Of a stretch of DNA of 64,000 bases, positions 42,315 to 54,448 are shown one piece after another. Source of the stretch: Aristolochia californica (Eukaryota > Streptophyta > Magnoliopsida > Piperales > Aristolochiaceae); contig JARWKL010000008.1 in the NCBI GenBank assembly GCA_029961685.1, positions 29,327,619-29,391,618 of the forward strand, written 5' to 3'. The notes beneath the pieces were generated by a model, which saw nothing but the letters and a program-made list of their open reading frames with translations, was not told the DNA's origin and ran no database searches. The number at the start of each line of letters is the position of its first letter. Position 1 is the stretch's first letter. The position numbers and the translations under genes are program-made.

Positions 42315-45248
42315 AAATTCAACATTGCCTTACAACAAAATTTTCCTAGTAAGATTTTTCAGCTTGACAAGTGTTTCCAGAAAACATGAGGCAATAATGC
42401 CCCCTGGAGATGCATTTTTACTAGAAATACGTTTTCAAAGTTTCCTAAAAAGGCACAAGGCCTTAACGATGTAAAAAGTTATTTTTTTATGAAAAAATTG
42501 CCTTACACCAAAATTTTGCGGGTAAGAATTTTCAAAAGTGATTCCTGGAAACATGAGGCACTAATGGTCCCTGGACATGTATTTTTACTAGAAATAATTT
42601 TCCAATGTTTATTGAAAAAAGGCATTAACATGGCCTTATAGTAGTAAAATGTAATTTTTTTTAGCAAAAAATGCCTTATCACAAAATTTTCATGGTAAGA
42701 ATTATTTAGCTTGAAAAGTGTTTCATGGAAATATGAGGCAGTCACGGTCCATGGAGATGTATTTTTATAAAAAATACATTTTGATCATTTATTTAAAAAA
42801 TGCGCTAAAAATTCCTTATATTTGCATAAATTAATTTGTTTCAGCAAAAAATGCTTAACCAAATATGATCCCTGGAGAGAATTTTCAGGTTGAAAAGTGT
42901 TTCCAAAAAAATCAGGTACTAATGGTCCTTGCAAACATATTTTTACTACAAATACTTTTCCAATGTTTCCTGAGAAAAAAAATCACTATCAAAACCATAT
43001 AGTTATAGAAAGTAATTTATTTTAGCAAAGTTTTCCTAGAAAGAATTTTCTTCCAGAAAAGTATTTTTTTGGAAACATGAGTAACTTATGGTCCATGGAG
43101 ACGTATTTTTACTAAAAATAGTTTGTCAGCGTTTCCTGAAAAAAATGCACTAATAGGTCATTTAGTTTTAGAAAATAATTTGTTTCAACAAAGTTTTTCT
43201 TGTAAGAATTTTCGGCTTGAAAAGTGTTTCCAGGAAACATGAGGCACTAATGGTGTTTGGAGACGTATTTTTACTAAAAATATATTTCCAGCATGTCCAA
43301 AAAAATTCCCTAATAAGGCCTTATAGTTGTAGAAAGTAATTTCTTTTATAAAAAAATATCCTTACCACAAAATTTCCCTGGTAATAATTTTCAACATGAA
43401 AATTTTTTCTAGGAAACATGAGGCAGTAATGGTCCCAACGATCGTATTTTTACTTGACATACCTTTCGAACGTTTCCTTAAAAATGCATTAACATGGCCT
43501 TATAATTGTAGAAAGTAAATTGTTTTTGCAAAAATTGCTTTACCACAATAGTTTACTGGTAAGAATTTTTAGCAAGAAAAGTTTTTTCCAGGAAACATGA
43601 GGCACTAATGGTCCCTCACAACATATTTATACTAAAAATACTTTTCAAATATTTCTTCAAAAAAATGCACTAATAAGGCCATATCGTTGTAGAAAGTAAT
43701 TTGTTTTATCAAAAATTGACTTTCCTCAAAATTTTCTTGATAACAATTTTCCATTTCAAAAGTGTTTCTTGGAAACATAAGGCACTAATTGTGCTTGGAG
43801 ACATATTTTTACTAGAAATACTTTTCTAATGTCTCCTCAATAAAGGCACAAACAAGACCTTAGAGTTGTAGAAAGTAATTTGTTTCAGCAAAAATTGCCT
43901 TACAACAAAATTTTCCAGGTAAAAATTTTACTCCTGAATAGCTTTTCCCAGAAACATGAGGCACTAATGGACCATGGAGCCATATTTTTACAAGAAATAA
44001 ATTTCCAAAGTTTCCTAGAAAAAGGCAATAACAAGGCCTTAATGAGGTAAAAAGTTATTTGTTTCTGATAAAATTTCCTTACACCAAAATTTTGGTTGTA
44101 ATAATTTTCAAAGTGAAAAGTGATTCTTGGAATCATGAGGCACTAATGGTCCCTGGATATGTATTTTTACTAGAAATACGTTTTCAATTTTACTGAAAAA
44201 AGGCATTAACAAGGCTTTATAGTAGTAAAATGTAATTTTTTCTACAAAATTGCCTTTTTACAAAATTTTCTTGGTAAGAATTTTCAACTTGAAAAGTGTT
44301 TCATAGAAATGTGAGGCACTGAAGGTTCATGGAGACATACTTTTTTTAGAAATACTTTCCAACGGCTCCTAAACAAATACACTAACGAGGCCATATTGTT
44401 GCGAGAAGCAATTTTTTTGACAAAAAATGATTTACCAAAAAGGATTCTTGGAAAGAATTTTCAGGTAGAAAAGTGTTTCCAGAAAACATGAAGCATTGTG
44501 GACCTTGGAGACATATTTTTTCAAGAATACTTTTCCAACGTTTCTTTAAAAAAAACTAACAAATCCTTATAGTTATAGAAAATAATTTGTTTTAGCAAAG
44601 TTTTCCAAGTAGGAATTTTTCTGCCTAAAATTTTTTTTCCTGAAAACAAGAGGCACTAATGGTAGATGGAGATGTATTCTTACAAGAAATACTTTCCCAA
44701 AGTTTCCTGAAAAAATGTACTAACAAGGTCATACAGTTGTAGAAAGTAATTTGTTTCAGCAAAAATTTTCTAGTAAAAATTTTCAACTTGAAAAACTGTT
44801 TCCAGGAAATATGAGGCATGAATGGCCCCTAGAGATGTATTTTTACTTGAAACACATTTCCAACTTTTCCAAAAAAATGCACTACCAAGGCCTTATAGTT
44901 GTAGAAAGTAATTTGTTTCATAAAAAATATCCTTACCAAAAAAATTCCCAGGTAAGAATTTTCAAATTGAAAAACGTTTCTAGGAAACATGATGCATTAA
45001 TGGTCCCAAAGGTCATATTTTTATTCGATTTAATTTTCCAACTTTCCTAAATAAATGCACTAACAAGGCCATATAGTTGTAGAAAGTAATTTGTTTCAAC
45101 AAAAAAAATTTTACCACAATAGTTTTCTGGTAAGAATTTTCAGCTAGAAAATTTTTTCAAGGAAACATGAGGTCCCTCGAGAGGTATTTTTACTAAAAAT
45201 ATTTTTCGAAAAATTTCTGAAAAAATGCACTAACAAGGCCTTGTTGTT
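42315..45248 (+). repeat. Satellite array, block 4 (clearest higher-order repeat)
   Basis: Nine monomer types in order, starting at about 42328 (A), 42492 (B), 42664 (C), 42848 (D), 43030 (E), 43193 (F), 43355 (G), 43530 (H), 43710 (I), then A again at 43889 through H at about 45090. Types are told apart by shared variants: B has GTGATTC and GGACATG, C has TTTCATGGAAATATG, G has GTCCCAA, H has ACAATAGTTT. Period 1561-1577 bp. Confidence 0.95.
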
Positions 45249-45468
45249 GAGGGGGATATAGGATGACATTTATATGCATCAACCACCTGGGTAAGTGGTT
45301 AAGGGGGAGTCCGTACGTCGACTACAAAAATCTCTTTATGGTCTCAAACCATGCACGAGGTGACCGTTCGGGACCATAACGATATTTTTGTAGTCGACAT
45401 ACGGACTCCCCATCAACCACATACCCAGGTGGTTGCTGCATATATATGTCCTCCTTTATATCCCATTC
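45249..45468. repeat. Inverted repeat of copia RT sequence at the broken end of Copia-A (minus copy)
   Basis: About 90 bp of reverse transcriptase on the plus strand (45249-45338) is followed, after a spacer of about 33 bp, by the same segment on the minus strand (45372-45468). Shared blocks include GGAGTCCGTACGTCGAC against GTCGACATACGGACTCC. It forms a hairpin exactly at the truncated end next to the satellite. Confidence 0.9.
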
Positions 45469-45993
45469 AGACCATTTTTTTGCATCAAGTTGATAGACTT
45501 TCCAGGAAGAGTTAGCCGCGAGAGATAATAACAAACATACCTAGTTTAATTTAGCCACTGGAGAGAAGGTTTCTTCATAATCAATGCCATTATATCATGT
45601 ATAGCCTTTAGCAACAAGGCAATCTTTTAACTGAGCCAAAAACCCATCCGGATTGTGTTTCATAGTAAATACCTATTTGCAACCGACGAGTTTCTTATAT
45701 GAAGGAAGGGGGACTAAAGCCCATGTCTAATTTTCATAAAGGGCCTACATTTCTTCATCCATAGCGGCCTTCCACCGTGGATGTTAGAGAGCCTCATGAT
45801 AGGACAGTGGTACTGGTACGGAGGAAATAACCAATAGAAATTGACAACAAATAGGGGATAAATGATGATGAGACACAAAATTTGTTATTGGATGAGAAGT
45901 AGGCATGGTGCAGCTCTTTCCTAACTGCAATAGGACGAGTATCATAATTTGGGCCAAAAATAATCGAAGAAAATGGACTTACCTCGGTAGGAT
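45339..45993 (-). pseudogene. Copia-A RT N-terminal half, broken
   Basis: 45322-45534 reads LAANSSWKVYQLDAKK, then EDIYMQQPPGYVVDGESVCR, followed on the strand (lower coordinates) by YGPERSPRAWFE. Upstream, decayed frames at 45540-45790 correspond to KHPRWKAAMDEEM and CKWVFTMKHNPDG in the plus copy. The catalytic YVDD region is missing. Confidence 0.8.
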
Positions 45994-46990
45994 CTAACAA
46001 CTCAGCAGGTGTGGTGTCAGCCAGTGTAACTGGGGGCTAACTAGTTTCTGCAATATGGGGCACAACCAATCGAGGAGAACCTGGTACTGAAGATAAACTT
46101 GGAGGAGCATTATCAGAATAATATAGAGATTCTTCAAAAAAATGACATCCCTAGACACAAGTAAACACTGAAGAGAGGGATTATAGCAAATATAACGCTT
46201 TTGTGTGAGAGAGTATCCTAAGAAGATACACTTCACAAATTTGGCATCAATTTTACTATGTTTATCGGAGAAAATATGGACAAAACATTGACAGCCGAAG
46301 ACTCTCAAGGGCAGTGAAAAAGGATCATCATCAGGTAATAATAGAGAGTAAGGAGATTTTTTACCAAGAATGGAAGAGGGTAACCGGTTTATAAGAAAAC
46401 ATGCGGTAAGAACTGCATGAGGCCAATAAAAGTATGGAACTTGCATAACATATAGTAAACTGCGAGCTACCTCAAGAATATGACGGCTCTTCCGTTCGGC
46501 TACACCATTTTGTTGAGGGGTGTAGGCCATTTTCTTGATAAAACGAGTCAAGATCTTTGGATGTGTCTTCTTTGGCATTATCTGACCGAAGGACTTTAAT
46601 TTTCTGCCCAAACTGAGGGAGTACCATTGCATCAAAAGATTAAAATATCAATGGTATTTTAGAATGTTCTTTAAACAAAAATAACAAAGTGGTACGAGTG
46701 AAGTCATCAATGAATGTAATAAAATATTTCACTTGAGAAATGTTGGAGACACTCAAGGGTCCCCATACATCAGTATGAATTAACGAAAAGGAGAGACACT
46801 TTTAATTTTTGGACAAGGTGAGTATGTAGACCTTTGATGTTTACTCATTTGACATGCTTCAAAATGAAGGTCAGACCACGCTTTAGGAAAAATATGATGA
46901 AGAGATTGGGCGGACGGATGTCCCAACCGGTTTTGCCATAACTTGGTCTCAGTGTCACGGGTGGATGCAGTATTTATTTGTGGCACATCA
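45994..46990 (-). pseudogene. Copia-A integrase (minus copy)
   Basis: 45994-46635 is open: MAYTPQQNGVAERKSRHILE with the catalytic Glu, PYFYWPHAVLTACFLINRLP, then VKCIFLGYSLTQKRYICYNP. 46780-46986 holds the pre-integrase LWQNRLGHPSAQSLHHIF with its zinc-binding His and the Cys pair FEACQMSK. The N-terminal half of the core between them (46640-46780) is broken. Confidence 0.8.
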
Positions 46991-47049
46991 AGTTAGTAGA
47001 GCCCCACTTGTTCACAGCCTCCACCAATCACTTGCTTCATTGTAAGATC

Positions 47050-47322
47050 CTAAAACCCACATGAAGTGGGTGAGAAAGTGATAGAGCAATTAAAATGTTT
47101 GGTGAGCCGACTAAATGATAAAAGATTCAAAGGGAAAGTAGGAACGAAAAGGATATCAGTGAGAGAAAGTGATGGTGTAACAGAAATGGATCCGTTCCTT
47201 TGAACTTTATTTTGTGAACCTTCAGCAATGGTAACAAACTTATGTGAAAGACATGGAGAAAGGGAGTATAGTAGATGTTTGTTACCTGTAAGATTCTTGG
47301 AGGCTCCTGAGTCAATTATCAA
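47050..47322 (-). pseudogene. Copia-A protease (minus copy)
   Basis: 90 open codons starting MIIDSGASKNLTGNKHLLYS; the catalytic D-S-G is intact. Continues ILFVPTFPLNLLSFSRL, the usual copia protease C-terminus. A stop separates it from the pre-integrase. Confidence 0.8.
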
Positions 47323-47416
47323 GGATGAAGAGGAGGCAAAAAAACATACCTGAAGCGGTGGTGGCAGCGGTTGGTGAAGAAGTACTTGGGATGGACCCCA
47401 TCATGGTTTTAATTTT

Positions 47417-48214
47417 CTAGAACAGTTCATAGTCTTCATAAGTAAGTGTATTCTTTGTAGTTGTTGTGGTAGACTGCTCTACTTTTGTATCACTCACTAA
47501 TTCTTGGTTAACCTTATTCTCATTAGCTTTATAACATCTTTCATGAGAGTGGCCCAATCTACCACATATAGAGCATTCCTTCAGGTGAAAGCATGTTTCT
47601 CTAGTGTGGTCATATCCCTTACAATGGGTGCATTCCTTCCCATCTATTTGGTCAAAACTCGTCCGTCTACCTCTACATCTTCCACCTCTATAAAATTTAC
47701 CTCTGCCTTGGCCTTGGCCTTGGTCAAATGGTGTTCCCCTATGTCCAGAGTACATAGCGGATGGTATTTCAGTAGTAGAGGGAGAAGCATCTGGAATACG
47801 GAAAAATGTAGCACATACATCACAAAAGGAACTGCGGAAGAGCTAAGGTGAGTCTTAATAACTTCAAGATGCGGTTTAATGTTAGCAAGGCATATGGAAG
47901 TTATCAAGGCCTCTTCTATTTATCTTGGATAGAGATTGCCTGGGCAAGTTTCTATTCTTAAAGAAATCCTCTAAATCGAGCCAAATATTCATGTATAGTG
48001 TCCCCTTGTTTGGTGGTAAGCATCTGTTATAAAATATTTTATGGCCTTTGTAAGTTGTCGGCACTTGAATACAACTTGGCGCATGTATCCCATATTTTTT
48101 TATCCGTCTATAGGTGAATGACATTATTGGAGATATGTTCTTCCATACTGTTAATAAGCCAACTAATAACCAATGTATCCTTCTTTAACCATTTGGTATA
48201 GAATATAACATCTT
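47417..48214 (-). pseudogene. Copia-A gag with two zinc knuckles (minus copy)
   Basis: 47417-47755 has a basic G/R tract (GRGKFYRGGRCRGRR) then two CCHC knuckles CTHCKGYDHTRETC and CSICGRLGHSHERC (first His spacing intact). The gag body continues in broken frames at 47882-48124 (NKGTLYMNIWLDLEDFFKNR). S5 interrupts it at 48215. Confidence 0.8.
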
Positions 48215-48657
48215 TGTTGGAAGACAAGGCTCAAGCCCACATGACCAAGGAAGGCCCACATATCTAAGAGTATTATAATATGGACCAAATGACAAAAGAA
48301 GGCCCGTAAGATGGGCCCAATCCCATGAGAAGTAGGACCCTCAATGTTTACCATGAGCTGGCATCCTTATCACATCAATTGGAAGATCAAGAGGGACTCA
48401 AGAAAGTATCTTTATTGAATGGTCATGTCATAGAAGAGTTTTAGCTTGAGTTAGGTTTGTCTTTGATCTATATTGAGTTATTTAATTATGCTAGGACTTA
48501 TCTTTAAGTGTTAGAGTTTGGGTGTAATTGGGACAAGGGTAGTTCTATTGTAATTGGACTCTACTACCTTTCTCTATTATAAATAGAGGTTTATGTACTC
48601 TGATTACAACAAGTTAATGAAGTCAATGAAGTATTTCTCTTTTTCATAAATTCAACA
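48215..48657 (+). repeat. S5 5' LTR
   Basis: 443 bp, TGTTGGAAGACAAGG to AAATTCAACA. Confidence 0.95.
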
Positions 48658-49760
48658 TGGTTCAGAGCAGGTTCTGTGAGTTGACGTTGTCAACCCACTG
48701 AGGTAATGTGATCCTTTTCTCTAAACCCTAAACCCTAAGTCTAGGTTCATAGTTATATTTTTTTCAGTCCCTACACCCAAAATGTTTTTTGCATTTTCCA
48801 CCTCTTTACTGAGATTTACATATGCAAAATATATATTGGCGGAAAGATATTTGAGTCTTCTTTTGAAATAAAACTATTCTTTCAAATTAGAGTTATTTAC
48901 AGAGAGATATCAATATTTGAATGACCGAAGATCAGATTGAAAAAAGGTTTGAGCAACAACAGCAAGCTTCTGCTTCCGTGGTATTTTATGCTATCAAGAA
49001 CTAGATTTGGATAAATATATATAAAAAATATATTTAAGTCTATTATTTTACCTATTCAACCAATTTTTTTATCTGAGTTATCTAAAAAGATAAATTGATA
49101 TTTGAAGCAGCAAAGGTTTGATTGCAAAAGAGGTTCGAGCAGTAGTAGAAAGCTTCAATTTCTAAGGTATTTTTTTATATCAAGAAAGAGACTTTATTGG
49201 AGAATTATATATCAAAAGAAAGATATGTAAGTCTATTTTCTTAACTATTCAACCAATTCTCACCATGTGTTTTTTTAAGGAGATATTGATCTTGGAAGAG
49301 TCAATGCTTATTCTGTAAAAAAAGGAGAAACAATACTTAGTTCGGTAAGATGATAGAGACCGAAATCTATCAAATTATTTATCTGTTGATAATTATATTT
49401 TATGAAGAGAAGTTATACTTGGATTAAAGTTATTTAATTATATTTTCATAAGAAGAAAATTTCATGTCAATCTAATCTATATTTAAATAAACATTCTCAT
49501 TAGAAGAATCAAAGGCTATGCTGGTATTCTGTTGTATTGAAAAATCAAAATTTATGCCCATTTTTTTGCGTCACTTTTTAATTTGATTTATTAAGAAAAT
49601 ATTTGACTTCTCCCTGGTTTGAGGGCTTATTTATACATCTCTATTTTTTGGGCTTATTGCTACATCTATGATATTTGGTTCAAGTTGGGATCACTGCCAT
49701 TACCTCCCAGCTTGAGGGGGAGAAGTACAAGAAGTACAAGAAAAAGGTATTTTATTCCTT

Positions 49761-49988
49761 ATGTTGTGGATGAGTTTATGTGACCAAAATATTCAAGAAA
49801 AGGGAAGCACAAAAGATGAAGCTTTTGCATCTAAGAAAAAATATTTATATCAGATTATGATTATTTCATGGGTCCTTCTACAAGGTTTATTATTTTGGCT
49901 CATGTTATATGTGTTGCAAGATGGTCGTGTTATATTCAGTTTTAGTTATTATGTCTCTTTGGGGACATTATTATTGAAGAAGAGGTGA
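49761..49988 (+). CDS. Conserved small ORF of the S family, 75 residues (S5 copy)
   Basis: ATGTTGTGGATGAG start as in S3. The reading MLWMSLCDQNIQEKGSTKDE is followed by SKKKYLYQ, the hydrophobic segment MIISWVLLQGLLFWLMLYVL and DGRVIFSFSYYVSLGTLLLK, ending at TGA before the minisatellite. The cleanest copy: complete, with the common start. It may encode a single-pass membrane micro-protein; no known function. Confidence 0.45.
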   Translation: MLWMSLCDQNIQEKGSTKDEAFASKKKYLYQIMIISWVLLQGLLFWLMLYVLQDGRVIFSFSYYVSLGTLLLKKR

Positions 49989-50419
49989 CCTCATATTATC
50001 ATTTATTTCATCCCCATCAAAAAGATCAAAATTATTTTTGGTTAGGGTTCCATGACGAAGGAACTTCATCCCCATCAAAAATATCAAAATTATATGTGGT
50101 TGGGAGTCTATTACAGAGGAACTTCATCCTAGTCAAAAAATCAAAATTATTTGTGGTTGGAAGTCCATGATGGAGAAACTTCATCCCCGTGACAATATCA
50201 AAATTATTTGTGGTAGGAAGTCCATGATGGAGGAACTTATTATTGCATCTATGTTATACCCCCCCTGAATTGGCTAGTTGGGTCTCAAGGAAGAGAGCAC
50301 TAGCATGAGGGGGAGTGTTGGAAGATTGGCGGACAGCCATTTTATACAAAATGATCCTATACATCATTTTGTTGGAAGCTAGGAGTTCTTGATGTTCTCT
50401 CACCCCCATCTTGAGGGAG

Positions 50420-50862
50420 TGTTGGAAGATAGGGCTCAAGCTCACATGACCAAGGAAGACCCACATATCTAAGAGTATTATAAGATGGGCCAAATGACCA
50501 AAGAAGGCTCACAAGATGGGCCCAAGCCCATAAGAAGTAGGACCCATAATGATTACCATGAGCTGGCATACTTATCACATCAGTTGAAAGATGAAGAAGG
50601 ACTCAAGAAAGTATCTTTATCTAATGGTCACGTCCTAGAAGAGTTTTAGTTTGAGTTAGGTTTGTCTTTGATCTTTATTGAGTTATTTAATTATGCTTGA
50701 ACTTATCTTTAAGTGTTAGAGTTTGGGTGTAATTGGGACAAGGGTAGTTTTATTTTAATTGGACTCTACCACTGTCCTCTATTATAAATAGAAGTTCATG
50801 TATTCTAATTACAGCAAGTTAATGAAGTCAATGAAGTATTTCTCTTTTCAATAAGTTCAACA
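50420..50862 (+). repeat. S5 3' LTR
   Basis: 443 bp, preceded by ATCTTGAGGGAG. Confidence 0.95.
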
Positions 50863-51514
50863 ACCTTCATCAATATGTGGTCCACTGTTGGTGAGATGAC
50901 CAAGTAGGTCCTTTTAGTGATAAGAAACCGACGAAAAAATTTGGACTAGTTCATAAAATTTGATACCCCCCATAAGGGTACAGTGGTGACTATGAGGTCA
51001 TTCTTGTGACTCATATTATCTTCAGCCATAGTAGTAAAATCAAGTACAATAGTCTTCCAATCAAGTAATCAAAATATGACCAAGTGGAAGGCTATAACCA
51101 ACTTCATTAATGGCGATGCTTAGAAAAATGCTAATTAATTAATTTGAATGGATAATTACTCATAAAATGCTCAACATAATCCTTCTTATCTAGGAATCTT
51201 GTTCCCATAGATTTATTAAAAAAATCCAATATGAACTGGTCTCGGTCAAAGTATTATGCAAACTGATAATCTCTTCTAATCGAAGATAATCCAAGATGCA
51301 TATTTTCTCATAATTTCATAAGATGAAAACATGCATAAGGACATCTCTAAATCACCTCTTAATACTGAAAAATATTAGCATAAAATTAATAATATAAAAA
51401 ATAAATACTTATCTCATGAGCTTCAATCTTGCTTCATAAGGAGCCTTCTATGAGCAGCTTTTAATCATATCTTCATAGAGCATAATGGGGATCCTAAATT
51501 TGTAGCTGATACCA
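50863..51514 (-). pseudogene. Copia-A gag N-terminus and leader, decayed
   Basis: Sequence between S5 and the 5' LTR. No sizeable open frame remains; position implies leader and gag start. The primer site reads CATGGTATCAGC next to the LTR (51505-51514 on the minus strand). Confidence 0.55.
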
Positions 51515-52110
51515 TGTTGAATTTAGGACCCCATGAATAATACCTCGAGCAAGGGGAGAGAGAAATAAAAATGGAAAAAGAGAAAAGCTCTCGGGTAGAG
51601 AGAGAAGAGAAGGAAAATAAGGGAGATAAGAGAGAGAGAGAGAGAGAGAGAGTACTTCACACAAGAGAGGAGAAAAAAACAGAAACTTGCTTGATATTTC
51701 CGAGTTACAATCACCCCTATTTATAGTTGAGGAGGTGATAGAGTCCATGTACAACTAACCTTAGGACTCCTAATTACATTCCAACTAGAACTCTCTAAGA
51801 TAAGCCTATTATTATAAGATTACATTATTTATTAAAAAGACTAACTCCTTATTTAAGCACGTGAATCAAGTTAGAGAGCCAGCTCCTGGTCTTATCTTGT
51901 GAATCCCATATGATCTTCCAGCTCATGAAGATAGAGGTACCAGCACGTGGTATCTTTGTGGGTCCCACTTCTAATCTTATATTCTATTTCAGCACATGTT
52001 CCTTATCTCTTAGCTCGAGCCAATTTGTATGAAGACTCTTGTTGACATCTCTCGAGCTCGTGGTGGGTCCCAACTGCTTGTGTGCCCATGGTGAGTCACA
52101 CATTATAACA
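51515..52110 (-). repeat. Copia-A 5' LTR (minus copy)
   Basis: 596 bp, TGTTATAATGTG to AAATTCAACA on the element strand. A 22-bp GA dinucleotide run lies at about 51631-51652, in the transcribed leader. TATA region at 51718-51727 between TCACC and GGTGA arms. Confidence 0.93.
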
Positions 52111-53582
52111 ATTTGTTTTTGCAAAAATTGCCTTACCTCAAAATTTTCCTAGAAAGAATTTTCAGTAAGAAATGTGTTTCTAGGAAATATGAAGCATTAA
52201 TAGTCACTAGAGATGTAATTTTGTTAGAAATAATTTTCCAATATTTCTTGAAAAAAATGTACTAATAAGGCCTTGTAGTTGTTAAAAGTAATTTTTTTTC
52301 ATAAAAAAAATGTTTTACATCAAAATTTTCCTGGTAAGAATTTTCAACTAGAATAGTGTTTCAAGGAAACATGAGGCACTAATGGACCCTGGAGACGTAT
52401 TTTTACTATAAATATATTTTCAAAGTTTCTGAAAAAAGGTATTACCAAGGCCTTAATAATGTAAAAAGTTATTTGTTTCAGGAAAGATTTCCTTTCACCA
52501 AAATTTTCTATGTAGAAATGTTCAACAATAAAAGTGATTCATAGAAACATGAGGTATTAATGGTCCCCTGAAATGTATTTTTACTTGAAATATTTTTTTA
52601 GGTTTCCTGAAAAGAGGCATTAACAAGGCTCTATAGTAGTAAAATATGATTTTTTTCAGCAAAAAAATGTCTTGTTACAAAATTTTCCTCGTAAGAATTT
52701 TCAGCTTGAAAAGTGTTTCATGGAAATATGAGGCATGGACGGTCATTGAATTTTTATTTTTAGTAGAAATATTTTTCCAACATTTCTTAAAAAAAATACA
52801 TTAACAAGGCCTTATATCTGTAGAAAACAATTTTTTCGGCAAAAATTGCTATTCCAAAAAAGATTTTTGGTAAGAATTTTTAGGTAGAAAACTGTTTCCA
52901 GAAAACATGAGGCACTAATGGTCCTTGGAGACATATTTCTACTATAAATACTTTTCCAATGTTTCCTCAAAAAAAAAATTCATAAAAAAAACCTTATGGT
53001 TATAGAAAGTAATTTGTTTTAGCAAAGTTTTCCAAGTAAGAATTTTCTGCTTGAAAAGTGTTTTCCAAGAAACATTAGGCACTAATGGTTCATGGCAACG
53101 TATTTTTACTATAAATACTTTGACAACGTTTCCTGAAAAAATGCACTAACAAGGTCATATAGTAGTAGAAAGTAATTTGTTCCAACAAAATTTTTCATGT
53201 AAGAATTTTCAACTTGAAAAGTGTTTCCAAGAAACATGATATACTACTGATCCCTAGAGACACATTTTTACTAGAAATACATTTACAAAGTTTCCAACAA
53301 AATGTACTAACAAGGCCATATAGTTTTAGAAACTAATTTGTTTCATCAAAAATATCTTTCTCACAAAATTTCCATGGTTAGAATTTTCAAAACGAAAAAA
53401 TGTTTCTTGGAAACATGCGGCAGTAATGGTCCCAGGGTCGTATTTTCACTAAATATTTTTTTCCAACGTTCTTGAAAAAATGCACTAACAAGGCCTTATA
53501 GTTGTAGAAAGTAATTTGTTTCAGCAAAAATTATTTTACCACAATAGTTTCTGGTAAAAATTTTCAGCTAGAAAAGTTTTTT
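52111..53582 (+). repeat. Satellite array, block 5
   Basis: About eight monomers in the same order as block 4, continuing the phase: the CCTTAATGATG-type monomer at 52453 is 1552 bp from the one at 44039 once Copia-A (minus) is subtracted. Ends within an H-type monomer at S6. Confidence 0.95.
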
Positions 53583-54448
53583 TCCTGGATAACTCCGATT
53601 TAAAATTGAATGAATATTTAAGATAATATACTTACAGATATTTCTTTTAATATATATATCTCCATATAAAGTTTCGTTATTGATAGCATAAAATATCTTT
53701 GAAATTGAAACTTTTTGCTGCAGCTCGAACCTCTTTCGTAATCTGATCTACGATCATTAAAATATCAATTTCTCTTTGTAGATAACTCCGATCGAAAAAA
53801 ATAATTTTTCCTTAGAAAGTAGACTCAGATATATTTCCATCAATTTATAATTTTCAATATGAAAATCTCAGTACAGAAGTGAAAAAATCAAAGAAAACTA
53901 TAGGTGTAGGGACTTAAAAAAATCACGAACCTAGACTTAGGGTTTAGGGTTTAGAGAAATGGATCTCATTATCTTTCTGGGTTGACCAAGTCAACTCATA
54001 GAACCTGTTCTGATACCATGTTGAATTTATGGAAAAGATAAAATACTTTATTGACTTCATTGACATATTATAATTAGAGTACATGAACATCTATTTATAA
54101 TAGAGGAAGCTAGTAGAGTCCAATTACAATAAAACTATCTTGTTCCAATTACACCCAAACTCTAACACTTAAAGATAAGTCCTAGCATAATTAAATAACT
54201 CAATATAGATAAAAGACAAACATAACTCAAAACTAGAACTCTTCTAGGATGTGACCATAAGATAAAGATGTCTTTGTGAGTCCTTCTTGATCTTCCAACT
54301 TATATGATAAACATGCCAGCATGTGGTAATCATGGTCTTATATGCTTGGGCTCATCTTGTGGGCCTTCCTTGGTTGTGTGGCCCATCTTATAATACTCAT
54401 AGATATGTTTTCCTTCATTGATCGTGTGGGCTTGGGCCTATCATCCAA
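53583..54448 (-). mobile_element. S6: truncated short LTR element
   Basis: 5' LTR 54019-54448 (minus), primer site TGGTATCAGAACAGG at 54004-54018, leader with AAACCCTAAACCCTAA, then internal sequence only to 53583, where satellite begins. The 3' three-quarters and 3' LTR are missing. Confidence 0.9.

Larger units (their letters stand above)
48215..50862 (+). mobile_element. S5: complete short non-autonomous LTR element
   Basis: LTRs of equal length (443 bp each, 48215-48657 and 50420-50862); target duplication ATCTT/ACCTT with one mismatch inside Copia-A gag. Primer site TGGTTCAGAGCAGG lacks two bases of the standard. The leader has AAACCCTAAACCCTAAG; an about 185-bp block is repeated at 48890 and 49075. 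Small ORF 49761-49988, minisatellite 50010-50230, decoy polypurine-LTR junction at about 50305-50326. Confidence 0.96.
45249..52110 (-). mobile_element. Copia-A, minus-strand copy, 3'-truncated
   Basis: Reads 5' LTR (51515-52110), leader and gag, protease, integrase and half of RT toward lower coordinates, interrupted by S5. RT C-terminus, RNase H and 3' LTR are absent, replaced by a fold-back end. Satellite flanks at 45248 and 52111 lie within about 10 bp of each other in the monomer, so almost no satellite was lost on insertion. Confidence 0.9.

Noticed and set aside
42315..45248. Regularly spaced repeats as a possible CRISPR array
   Set aside because: Units are 170-180 bp and similar along their whole length, with no short identical repeats separated by unique spacers; this is a plant satellite.
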